Source of the DNA: JADFQT01 sp965216025
GTDB taxonomy: Bacteria; Chloroflexota; Dehalococcoidia; Lucifugimonadales; UBA3495
Assembly (NCBI GenBank): GCA_965216025.1
Contig: CBDCEX010000017.1
Coordinates: 310,001-374,000, forward strand
Reading direction: 5' to 3'
Length of the DNA: 64,000 nt
The notes under the pieces were generated by a model that made no database searches, was not told the DNA's origin, and saw nothing but the letters and a program-made list of their open reading frames with translations. Positions 42,354 to 50,521 of the stretch are shown piece after piece. Position 1 is the stretch's first letter, and each line of letters begins with the position of its first letter. The position numbers and the translations under genes were made by a program.

Positions 42354-42538
42354 CAGGGCAATCGCGTCTTAATCGCCCCCAGGTTTGGGACAGTGGCTCT
42401 TTGGGGTCTGACGAGTCCCGGAAGTCTTTCGATCTTTACGTGTTATAGTCAAAATAGCTGGGAAAGCATCGGAATATCTACCATTCGCTAGCCTTCTGTA
42501 CCGAAGTTCGAAAAGGCAGTTTTAGACGCGATTGCCTG
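42354..42538. mobile_element. MITE with ISAs1-type ends (185 bp)
   Basis: The left end, CAGGGCAATCGCGTCTTA, is identical to the 18-bp end of the ISAs1 element at 21246. The right end, AGACGCGATTGCCTG, is its complement with one missing base. TCCTTATGTA is directly repeated at 42344-42353 and 42539-42548, the same 10-bp target size as the full element. There is no coding sequence inside. It was most likely mobilised by the copy 1 type transposase. Confidence 0.88.
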
Positions 42539-42612
42539 TCCTTATGTACCCGAGTTGTACCTGCGCCCACCCAAAGAGTTATAATGGGGCAGCTAAAATA
42601 GGGGGTCGAATT

Positions 42613-43287
42613 ATGGTGAACAAGAAGGGCACCGCTCTCTTGATGGTTTTTGTCGACATCGACACCGAACAGGACGCGGATTTTAACAATTGGTATAACC
42701 AGGAGCATGTAGCGGATCTCCTGGCCCTTCCCGGCTTCCTGAACGCCGCCAGATATGAAGCGGCCAAAGGTGGACCCCGTTACCTGGCCTGTTATGAGCT
42801 GGAGAGCGCCGAGGCAGTCCAAACGCCGGAATATCTGGCATTCCGCAGTTCGCCGTCGGCATGGACCCAAAAGGTCACGCCCTCCGCGATTGGCCGCAAT
42901 TACGTGCGCAATGTCTATACCCAAATCTATCCCCATGAGAACGACGCGGCGGTGATGGGCCGGGGGATGGCACCGGCCCTTCAGATCGGTCGCATGAAGG
43001 TGCCGGCAGAGATAGAGGCAAAATACAATGAGTATTACGATACGGTACGGACGCCGGGCAATCTACAGGTGCCGGGTTGCCTAGCGGTTCGTCGTTACCA
43101 AGCCGTGGAAGGGGAACCCAAGTACATGACCGTGTATGAGTTCGAGCACGAAAAAGTGCCGGAAACCCAGGATTGGAATGAACGGAGAGGCCAGGACAAT
43201 ATGCACTCCTACATCGGGGGCACCTATGGACATGCGCCCGGCTCACCAGGAGTCTATCGCCGGATCTTCCCCCCGAGGGCCTTCTAA
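42613..43287 (+). CDS. Two-domain dimeric alpha/beta-barrel protein (EthD/DUF4286-like)
   Basis: 224 residues made of two similar ferredoxin-like halves: MVFVDIDTEQDADFNNWYNQ with EHVADLLALPGF in the first, and MKVPAEIEAKYNEYYDTV with VPGCLAVRRY and YMTVYEFEHE in the second. Related to the small protein at 27338-27655. Members of this superfamily include monooxygenases and ring-cleavage accessory proteins, but no active site is evident. The ATG at 42613 is chosen over upstream codons that lie in the MITE's right end and target repeat. A TATAAT lies at 42580-42585, 19 bp from a TTGTAC; a weak promoter at best. Confidence 0.75.
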   Translation: MVNKKGTALLMVFVDIDTEQDADFNNWYNQEHVADLLALPGFLNAARYEAAKGGPRYLACYELESAEAVQTPEYLAFRSSPSAWTQKVTPSAIGRNYVRNVYTQIYPHENDAAVMGRGMAPALQIGRMKVPAEIEAKYNEYYDTVRTPGNLQVPGCLAVRRYQAVEGEPKYMTVYEFEHEKVPETQDWNERRGQDNMHSYIGGTYGHAPGSPGVYRRIFPPRAF

Positions 43288-43317
43288 GGGGGCTGAGAAT
43301 CAGCCGTTCATGCTTTG

Positions 43318-43338
43318 ATAGGTTCACCACGAACGGGT
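43318..43338. repeat. Partial arm of the TTCGACAGGCTCACC repeat
   Basis: GGTTCACCACGAACGGG matches one arm of the inverted repeat at 8633-8692. The remaining intergenic sequence to 43526 shows no gene. Confidence 0.45.
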
Positions 43339-43526
43339 CGGTCTGAAATCTCATACACAGGCTCTAAGGGCCGCGCCGGCGATATCGCGATCCGACAACC
43401 CGGATGTCTAAATCGTGGCACCAAAATGGCCGCCAGAGTTTCCGACTTGGAACTGGCGGCCTTTATTCGGCTTGGATCAGTCAAACAGCCGGCGGGCGGG
43501 CGGCTCGCTGCTATCTACCCGGGAAA

Positions 43527-43999
43527 TTAGCGGGCTGACTGGGCCAGATTCTCCAGGGTCTTTTTCATGACATCTCTTACGTAGCCGGCCCGACCCGCCT
43601 CGTAGTTGTCACGGAAGCTAATGAGCATGGGATCGGTCAGCTCGCCGAAGTCCACTTCCACTTCGTGGATCGCCTTCGGGTTTGAAATGGAACCACCACT
43701 GGATGCGGCGCAGAGGCACGCCTATAGCCGTGTTAATCCAGGATAGGGTGTTTGGAGGGTCGTAGGTTACTACAAACCCCGGTCGCCCCTAATTCCATGC
43801 TGTCCTCGCCCATCCTGACCCTTTCCTGGCACTCATACACAGTCCCGAACCCCACCGGACCGCTGCCCACCAGGCTGATCGACAGCACCTCATCGCTGCC
43901 CGCCAGTTTGGAATGTCCCGCGAAGTCGGCTGCTATGTCGAATAGGGACTGAGGGGACGCCGGTATGGTTGTCTCTGTACTGTAATGAAAGTCTGCCAT
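43527..43999 (-). pseudogene. SRPBCC/START-like protein gene with two frameshifts
   Basis: The N-terminal frame gives MADFHYSTETTIPASPQSLF to ELGATG; the next frame gives FVVTYDPPNTLSWINTAIG to WWFHFKP; a third gives KAIHEVEVDFGELTDPM to VMKKTLENLAQSAR*. The three parts make one SRPBCC (polyketide cyclase/START) domain of about 155 residues. The first break is near a GGGG run at about 43780, the second near 43685. Two independent shifts point to a true pseudogene. Confidence 0.75.
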
Positions 44000-44080
44000 G
44001 TTCTAAGACCTCCCATTAGTGCTGATTTGCCCGGATTGCCGGGGACCAGACCGGTCTAGGGGCGGCGTCCCGCTCTTGAC

Positions 44081-45079
44081 TTAAAGGTTTAGTGCGGCCT
44101 CCTCGTAATCGGAAACCTTAGTGTAAACCTGGAAGCGGTGCCGAACCGATTCGGCGATGTATATGTTGTTGTCCGCGTCGATGTTCACCGCTACCGGACG
44201 CTGGAAGCGCCATTCCGGCTCCATGTTGGCCCTTCGTCGCGCCTTGAGAATCTCCGGGTTGGCCTCCAGGTAAGTCTGGGCCCACGGCGAAGGGGTTTGA
44301 GCGTCGCCAACCAGGGAGGTGATGAAATTGCCGTCGGCGGTGTAGACTTGAAGCAAATTGCTGCCCCAGTCGGTCACATACACATCCCCATCACTGTCCA
44401 CCGCCACGCTGGAAGGACGATTTAGCCCGCCAAGGCTGGCTTCGGCGCCGCTGAACTGGAGCAAGAATTTCCCGTCGGAGGTAAATTTTTGCACCCGGCC
44501 ATTCTTCCAGTCGGCCACGTATACATTGTCATCCCGGTCGACGCAGATGCCCCAGGGCCGGTTGAATTCGCCCTCGCCGCCTCCCTCCCGGCCCCAGCCG
44601 CCGAGGAACTGACCGTCTCTGGTAAACTTCTGAACCCGATGGTTCTGGCTATCCACCACGTAGAGGTCGTCGTTGCTGTCGAAAGCCAGCCCCGAAGGAC
44701 CCTTTAGCTGCCCTTCATCGTTGCCTGGCTGCCCCCACTTGGAGAGAAATTTGCCCTCCTTGTCGAACACAGTTATCCGCTGCAGGTACTCGTCCGATAC
44801 ATAGACGTTTTCGTCATGATCCAGGTCAATGGAATAAGGCCAGGTGAACTGGCCGTCTCCGCTGCCGGCCCCGCCGAATTGGGTGACAAACTCGTGGTCC
44901 CTGGTGCTCTTGCTGACCCGTTGCCCCAACTCTTCCGCGCCGCGACTCACCACGTACAGCATACCGCCAGAGCCGAAGGCGAAGTCCACCGGGTCCCAGA
45001 ATCCCAAGCCGCCCATGCTATACATACCGTAGCAGTGACTGAAATCAAAGGCGCGCCCGGCGGCAATGGTAGTTAACAT
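44081..45079 (-). CDS. NHL-repeat beta-propeller protein
   Basis: Six-bladed propeller. Repeats such as FTWPYSIDLDHDENVYVSD, LKGPSGLAFDSNDDLYVVDS, FNRPWGICVDRDDNVYVADW and LNRPSSVAVDSDGDVYVTDW are evenly spaced about 47 residues apart. No signal peptide is seen from ATG 45079 (MLTTIAAGRAFDFSH), which has GGGGGA just upstream; a longer frame starts at 45142 without a ribosome-binding site. It is likely a scaffold or binding protein, as NHL proteins do not share one activity. Confidence 0.85.
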   Translation of the reverse strand: MLTTIAAGRAFDFSHCYGMYSMGGLGFWDPVDFAFGSGGMLYVVSRGAEELGQRVSKSTRDHEFVTQFGGAGSGDGQFTWPYSIDLDHDENVYVSDEYLQRITVFDKEGKFLSKWGQPGNDEGQLKGPSGLAFDSNDDLYVVDSQNHRVQKFTRDGQFLGGWGREGGGEGEFNRPWGICVDRDDNVYVADWKNGRVQKFTSDGKFLLQFSGAEASLGGLNRPSSVAVDSDGDVYVTDWGSNLLQVYTADGNFITSLVGDAQTPSPWAQTYLEANPEILKARRRANMEPEWRFQRPVAVNIDADNNIYIAESVRHRFQVYTKVSDYEEAALNL

Positions 45080-45175
45080 ACTTCCCCCATAAGACAGCTT
45101 AAAGAATGTTTTAAAAGCCTGGTGTTTTGTCCGAGGTGGCATAGAAAGTTAGGCATTTCGGAAGAACGTTACATG

Positions 45176-45258
45176 GCTCCTTCTCCCTTGATGGGAGAAG
45201 GCTGGGATGAGGGTGATACCCCTCGCCTCAATCCTCTCCCACAAAGGGAGAGGATTCC
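45176..45258. repeat. CTCCTTCTCCC / GGGAGAAGG palindromic intergenic repeat
   Basis: CTTCTCCCTTGATGGGAGAAG and CCTCTCCCACAAAGGGAGAGG each fold into a hairpin, linked by GATGAGGGTGATACCCCTCGCC. This element type is widespread between genes of environmental bacteria. It lies between the NHL and DUF1501 genes. Confidence 0.7.
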
Positions 45259-45318
45259 GAAGCCCAAAACGGGATGAAACCCTGAGCCTAGCAATCAGGG
45301 AACTTTTTAAACACCCGC

Positions 45319-46455
45319 TTAAACAAAGCTGAGCTGTTCGAAGTTCCCTCCCACCACCGGCACCGGGTCCAGTCCCAGCCATTTCTCAACGATGGTGCTG
45401 TAGAAGCCCCGAAAGTCATAGTTGGGAGCCAGGTCCCCCTGGGACAGATCCTCCGGCTTGAGGGAGGGATATTCGTTATATATCCCACCCTTGACCTGGT
45501 CTCCAATGACAAAGGCGATGCCGCCGGCGCCGTGGTCGGTTCCCGTGCCGTTGTCCTTGACCCGCCGGCCGAATTCGGTGAAGAGGACCAGGATCAGGTT
45601 TTCTCCCGCGTTATGCTCCCGCAGATCGTCGTAGAAATCTCCGATGGCGCGGCCCATGTCGGTCCACAGCTTGGTGTGCTGAGGCACCTCGTTGAAGTGG
45701 GTGTCAAAGCTGCCGTGCTGGGTATAGAAGATCTGGGTACCCAGATCCGCCAGGTAAACCTGCGCCACGCTTCTCAGGCTCTTGGCGATGGGCGAGTCGG
45801 CGTACTCCACAGTGGAGGAGTATTTCTGGGGAGCGGTCTGGATGACATCAGCGCCGTCCAGCACGTTTTGACCGGTCTGACTCAGGTAGTCCATTACTGG
45901 GCCGCTGCCGATGGTGGGGGCATACATCCTGGCGAACAGGTCCAACATCCGGTCCCGCTCCTGCTCGCTGTTGATGCCTGGGACATTGCTGAGCACCCCG
46001 TAGGAGGCCAGGTCGGATACCGAGGTCACCGGCACGCCGCGCAGCGCCAAAGCCCTGGGCAGACCCTGACCGAAGTTGACCCCGGTAAGCACGTTCTCGC
46101 CCTGAGGGTCCAGGTCCCGAATCACCTTGCCCAGCCATCCCTCGGTACCCACCTTGTCCGGCTCGCAGGTGTGCCAGATGTCCATAGAGCGGAAATGAGA
46201 GCGAGGAGAGTTCTGATAACCGATGCCGTGGATGATGGCGACTTTACCCTCATCGTAAAGCTGCTTCACCGGCCCCATGTTGGAATTGAAGGCCAGCGTG
46301 TCGTCAATAGGCAACACCTGGTCTGCCGGAATCCCAACCTTGGGACGATTGTCCCGATAATAAGGGTTGGTGTAGGGAATGATGGTGTTGAGGGGGTCAT
46401 TGGCGCCGGTCATCTGGAGGACCACCACCACTGGTTCTTTCTTGGTAGATGTCAT
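45319..46455 (-). CDS. DUF1501 protein
   Basis: Alkaline-phosphatase-superfamily-like DUF1501 protein, 378 residues. VVVVLQMTGANDPLNTIIPY at the N-terminus, YQNSPRSHFRSMDIWHT in the middle, and LVLFTEFGRRVKDN and GTDHGAGGIAFVIGD near the C-terminus give the metal-binding core seen in this family. ATG 46455 has AGGAG eight bases upstream; the open frame beyond it overlaps DUF1800 and is not coding. Forms an operon with the DUF1800 gene, 83 bp upstream. The pair is common in planctomycetes and related bacteria, likely envelope-related; function is not known. Confidence 0.88.
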   Translation of the reverse strand: MTSTKKEPVVVVLQMTGANDPLNTIIPYTNPYYRDNRPKVGIPADQVLPIDDTLAFNSNMGPVKQLYDEGKVAIIHGIGYQNSPRSHFRSMDIWHTCEPDKVGTEGWLGKVIRDLDPQGENVLTGVNFGQGLPRALALRGVPVTSVSDLASYGVLSNVPGINSEQERDRMLDLFARMYAPTIGSGPVMDYLSQTGQNVLDGADVIQTAPQKYSSTVEYADSPIAKSLRSVAQVYLADLGTQIFYTQHGSFDTHFNEVPQHTKLWTDMGRAIGDFYDDLREHNAGENLILVLFTEFGRRVKDNGTGTDHGAGGIAFVIGDQVKGGIYNEYPSLKPEDLSQGDLAPNYDFRGFYSTIVEKWLGLDPVPVVGGNFEQLSFV

Positions 46456-46538
46456 CTCGATAGCTCCTGCTCTGGTAGTTTGGCTGGTCAAGCCACCCTG
46501 GGGAATCTTTGGGATGTACCCGAAATTGTCTGGAAAAC

Positions 46539-47942
46539 CTAGGCGAACTGGTACTCCCGGGAAGCGGCGACCAAGGCCAGCATAATGCCAATACGCCGTT
46601 CCGTGGCGGCGGCGTCCTCGGTTGTGTCCCACTTCAGGTCGCCATTCTCCTGGGCCTGGGTCAGCAGCTCCTGACGGGTAGATTGGTTGACTTCCAATGG
46701 TCCGATCAAGTCCAGGCAGCCGTCCAAGAACTCCTCCGGAGAGAGGGTTCCTCGTGACCGCAGCTGATCCACCACCGATTTGATTCCCGGCAAACTGGTG
46801 TTGGAGAGGAATTTGGCGGCGAAGTTGACCCGCCGCACCAGGGCGCCGCCATCGATCCATTCTTCGCCGGTGTGCCAGCTTTCCACGCTGGGGGGATTAA
46901 GCAGCTCCTGTCCCTGGAAGGCGCACTCAGCGGCCACCTCCTGGTAGCCCTGCTGCGGGCCGGAAAGCCCCTGGGCCATCCGCACCGTGCCGACCACCAG
47001 CTCCGCCGGGCTCTTCACGCGGGAAAAGCGGGCATTCTTGAAGAATTCCGAGTTGAACAGCATCCGCAGCACGGCGGCTATGCTGTAGTTGGAGTCGCTG
47101 TAAGCCTGTTCCAGCAGTCTGATAGCCTCGGCATCGACCGGTGGCGTGATGTTCCAGCTGGGAACCTGGGGCTCATCCGCGACAAAAAAGTTGTACAGGT
47201 GGCGGCTGAGAAAGCGGGCGGTTGCCGGCTGCCGCACCAGGATATCCACGATGTCGCCGCCGTCGAAATTGCCGGTTTGCCCCAGGAAAGTCTTTTCGCC
47301 GGGGTCGTGGTCTTCCGGCTTGTATTCAAAATCCCAGTAGAAGCGGCCCAAGGGCAGCCGGGGGATTTTGGGTGCGATGGTCCAACCGGTAAAAGCACGA
47401 GATGCCTCTTTGATGTCATCCTCGGAGTAGTTGCCGACGCCCATGGAGAAAAGCTCCAATAGCTCCCGGCCCCAATTCTCGTTTATGGCGCCTTTGTGGT
47501 TGCCGTTGTTATCCAGCCAGTAGATCATGGCCGGATTCTTGGCCAGCTCCAGCAAGAAGTTGGGAAAGGTTCCCAGGGCGTGCCGGCGGAACATGGCGAT
47601 CTGCGCGGTCAGCTCGGGAGGATTGTCGATTTTGGAGTTGCCGGTGGCGAAGAGTTGATGCCAAAAGAGCACCATTTTCTCTTCCAGGGGACGGCGGGTG
47701 TTGATCATCCGGTACATCCACTGGGCCTGCGCCTGAACCGGCGCCATGCCTCCCTCATAGTTGGGGAAGTACCGGAAAAGCAGATCGTCATCCACCGGTT
47801 CCTGGCTTTCCGGGTTCAGCAACTCTTCCACAGTCGCTTCGTAGCCCTTGGCGACTCGCTCCTCCAGCTCGGCGCGGGTAGCTCCAAACCCGGCCCGCCG
47901 CAACAGGTGGGCCATCAAGGCTATTTCCTCTCGATTTGACAT
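46539..47942 (-). CDS. DUF1800 protein
   Basis: 467 residues with the DUF1800 pattern: HLLRRAGFGATRAELE near the start, VLFWHQLFATGNSKI, NENWGRELLELFSMGVGNYSE and ASRAFTGW. Always paired with DUF1501 in many genomes, as here. Function unknown; cytoplasmic by sequence, as no signal peptide is present. Confidence 0.9.
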   Translation of the reverse strand: MSNREEIALMAHLLRRAGFGATRAELEERVAKGYEATVEELLNPESQEPVDDDLLFRYFPNYEGGMAPVQAQAQWMYRMINTRRPLEEKMVLFWHQLFATGNSKIDNPPELTAQIAMFRRHALGTFPNFLLELAKNPAMIYWLDNNGNHKGAINENWGRELLELFSMGVGNYSEDDIKEASRAFTGWTIAPKIPRLPLGRFYWDFEYKPEDHDPGEKTFLGQTGNFDGGDIVDILVRQPATARFLSRHLYNFFVADEPQVPSWNITPPVDAEAIRLLEQAYSDSNYSIAAVLRMLFNSEFFKNARFSRVKSPAELVVGTVRMAQGLSGPQQGYQEVAAECAFQGQELLNPPSVESWHTGEEWIDGGALVRRVNFAAKFLSNTSLPGIKSVVDQLRSRGTLSPEEFLDGCLDLIGPLEVNQSTRQELLTQAQENGDLKWDTTEDAAATERRIGIMLALVAASREYQFA

Positions 47943-48152
47943 CGACTCCGCTCCTTATCAACCGGGGAAATTGTCCGGGGCAATTAACCGGGGAATCAAG
48001 GGTTAGCTCCGGGGCAGGACCATATTGTATATCGAAATTCCCTTGGAGAAAAGGGTTTTGAGCCACTTTACATAACTTTAACCAGCCTGACTATTGCAGC
48101 TTGGAAAGGTGGGAGAGCCGCCCGATTCTGCATATCGAGATTTCGGGTCCAC

Positions 48153-48971
48153 TCAAAGGCCAATGAACTGCCGCGCGTTCTCACCTAAAATCCCTTCCTT
48201 GGCGCTGTCGGGCAGGGCCAAACTCTGGATGTACTCGGCCTCCGAGCTCTGGCTGCAGAGCGGAAAGTCGGTACCGAAGCAAACTTTGTGGGCACCGTGC
48301 TTGTTGATGATGCTGGTCAGCGTCTGGGGCGTCAGCTCCCGCAATGATGGGGGCCAGGTGGTGTCGATCAGTATGTTCTCTCTTCCGATCAGCTCCCGTT
48401 CCGCTTCATCCAGCATGTAGAACCCACCCAGATGCAACGCTATGACCCGAAGTTTGGGAAACTGCCGGACCACGTTCATGAGCCGCTCCGGAGCGGCGAA
48501 AACCGGCAGGTGTTCTGACTGATGTCCCGACTGATGGCCTTGGGGCAACCGCCCGCAGTGGATTTCGAGCACCATGCTTTCGCCCATTTCCTCGTAAATG
48601 GGGAACATCTGGGGGTCGTCAGGATAGAACCCGTTGATCATGGGATGCAGCTTGATTCCCTTGATACCGCTCTCCCGCAACCGGGCGACCTCAGCCCCTT
48701 TGTCCTCCAGGTCAGGATGCATCGCGCCGAAGGGCACCAGCTGATCGTCCTGGATACTGATGAGCCAGTCGTTGGCCCGGCGTACCTGGTCGGCGCGTTC
48801 CACTACGCCGAGAACGATGGATTTGTCCACCCCGGAACCGGCCATGTGGGCCTTGATACCGGCAACGGTATTGGGGGCGATGGCCTCCATCCCCAAGGTT
48901 CGGGTCATGGACTCCGCGGTCGCTGCAGCGATGCGGTCGGGCCAGATATGGGTGTGGACGTCGACTTTCAA
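48153..48971 (-). CDS. Amidohydrolase-2 family hydrolase/decarboxylase
   Basis: TIM-barrel metal-dependent enzyme of the ACMSD-like group, 272 residues. Metal ligands are visible as His6 and His8 (DVHTHIW), a His in LEIHCG, a His in VIALHLGG and the Asp of CFGTDFP. Substrates of this family are aromatic or dicarboxylic acids and amides; the exact one is unknown. It is near the LigB-type dioxygenase, which may point to an aromatic degradation pathway. Confidence 0.88.
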   Translation of the reverse strand: MKVDVHTHIWPDRIAAATAESMTRTLGMEAIAPNTVAGIKAHMAGSGVDKSIVLGVVERADQVRRANDWLISIQDDQLVPFGAMHPDLEDKGAEVARLRESGIKGIKLHPMINGFYPDDPQMFPIYEEMGESMVLEIHCGRLPQGHQSGHQSEHLPVFAAPERLMNVVRQFPKLRVIALHLGGFYMLDEAERELIGRENILIDTTWPPSLRELTPQTLTSIINKHGAHKVCFGTDFPLCSQSSEAEYIQSLALPDSAKEGILGENARQFIGL

Positions 48972-49381
48972 TGAAGCACCTCAGCACGGAATTACTGATC
49001 CCTGATGGTATTTTCCCAAAGGGTGGCACCTCCGACCGGGTTCAGATCTTGATTCAAGGCTAATCAGAACAGCCCCGTGTGCTGGTGTAGGTACTGCCCT
49101 GATATTACATCCCTTTCAAAGGATTTTCCATTGCAGGCCTGGGGAAGGCCCGGCCTCCCGTTATTTAGTCGTCGGCCGGCTCGCCGACGCTCGGTCCCGG
49201 CAGATAATAGGTTTTATATAATTATTCTGGGGTTGGTGCGTGTTGCGCTGCAGGGTTCCCGGCGGTAAACTGGCGGTACTTGGCTGGGTCAACTAAGGCT
49301 TGGAAGGCAATTTTTGAACCACGAGCAAGTTTCTAGGGACAGAATAAATGAGGCCAGCTTGGCGCTCGGCAGGAGGTTGAA
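48972..49381. other. Intergenic region, repeat fragment only
   Basis: 410 bp without a gene I can support. At 49028-49057 there is a second copy of the CTCCGACC repeat seen at 7015. An AT-rich patch around 49207-49230 includes TATAAT at 49217-49222, but no matching -35. Confidence 0.5.
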
Positions 49382-50434
49382 ATGGCGGAAATACTAGGCT
49401 TGGGCATGACCCACTCCCCTTCTTTAATCCGACCGGACGAGGATGGAGAATCTTCCCTGAAGCGGACCCTGCGGGAAAACGATAAAGTTCCCCCGGAAAT
49501 GAAAATCCCGACCAATTGGCCGGAACTGATGCGCATTGAGTACGGGGAGGACGAGGGCCTGGCCTCTTCCAAGCGCCTGCGGGATAGAATGGTCAAGGGA
49601 TTTCGCAAGCTGCGGGAGGAGTTGGACGCCTTTAACCCGGACTTCGTTGTGGTTTGGGGCGACGACCAATACGAGAACTTCAAGGAGGATATCATTCCTC
49701 CCTTCTGCGTGCTGGCGTACGACGAGTACGAGTGTCAGCCCTTCGCCAACAAGGATGGCAGTACTCGCCGCAACGTTTGGAATGAGCCGGCCGAGCAGAC
49801 CTTCCGATATCCGGGAAACACAGCCGCCGCCCGAGCATTGGTCACCGGCCTGATCGACCAGGGGATAGACATGTCCTACGCCTACAAGCCGCTGCACCAG
49901 CCCGGCCTGGGTCATGCCATCCTCAACACCCTGCTCTACCTGGACTACGATAGGAACAACGAGTTCAAATATCCGGTGGTGCCGATGCTGGTCAACTGCT
50001 ATGGCAGCAAGGTTATTCAGAATCGGGGCGGCTCCAAAGAGTATGAGAAGGAGTCTGACCCGCCCGGTCCGTCTCCCAAACGTTGCATGGAGGTGGGCGC
50101 GGCCACGGCCAAGGTTCTGAAAGACAGCCCCTGGCGCGTTGCCCTGATCGCCTCCTCCAGTTGGTCTCACGCCTTTCTGACTCCGAAGAACCACTGGCTG
50201 TATCCGGACATAGAGTCGGATCGCGCCAGGTTTGAGGAGTTGAAGGTTGGGAATTATAGTGCTTGGAGCAAGATTTCCACGCCGCAAATAGAGGACGCCG
50301 GCCAGCAGGAGATGCTGAACTGGATGTGCTTGGCGGGGGCTATGTCAGAGCTGGGGCGAAAGCCGGAGATAGTGGATTACTACGAAACCTACATCTTCAA
50401 CTCCACCAAGTGCCTGGCGGTATTCCCGTCGTAA
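49382..50434 (+). CDS. LigB-family extradiol dioxygenase-like protein
   Basis: Class III extradiol ring-cleavage dioxygenase catalytic-subunit fold, 350 residues. The N-terminal GMTHSP (His11) gives one Fe ligand, DFVVVWGDDQYENFKED corresponds to the acid-containing strand, and SSWSHAFL supplies a further conserved His. An Asp-Asp-Gln in the middle replaces the usual DHxx of LigB, so the metal or substrate site may vary. ATG 49382 follows GGAGGTTGAA. Role in aromatic ring opening is probable, not proven. Confidence 0.8.
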   Translation: MAEILGLGMTHSPSLIRPDEDGESSLKRTLRENDKVPPEMKIPTNWPELMRIEYGEDEGLASSKRLRDRMVKGFRKLREELDAFNPDFVVVWGDDQYENFKEDIIPPFCVLAYDEYECQPFANKDGSTRRNVWNEPAEQTFRYPGNTAAARALVTGLIDQGIDMSYAYKPLHQPGLGHAILNTLLYLDYDRNNEFKYPVVPMLVNCYGSKVIQNRGGSKEYEKESDPPGPSPKRCMEVGAATAKVLKDSPWRVALIASSSWSHAFLTPKNHWLYPDIESDRARFEELKVGNYSAWSKISTPQIEDAGQQEMLNWMCLAGAMSELGRKPEIVDYYETYIFNSTKCLAVFPS

Positions 50435-50453
50435 GGGCAACCCCAGGGCAAAC

Positions 50454-50492
50454 CATTTCTATATAAAAAGGGGCGCACGGCCGTGCGCCCCT
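50454..50492. repeat. Dispersed repeat with 24-bp GC palindrome, copy 2
   Basis: ATTTCTATATAAAAA followed by the palindrome AGGGGCGCACGG/CCGTGCGCCCCT (50469-50492). Same arrangement as 14949-15009 and also just after a stop codon. Confidence 0.75.
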
Positions 50493-50521
50493 AACTTGAT
50501 TACCCAGGAATCATACCCGGC

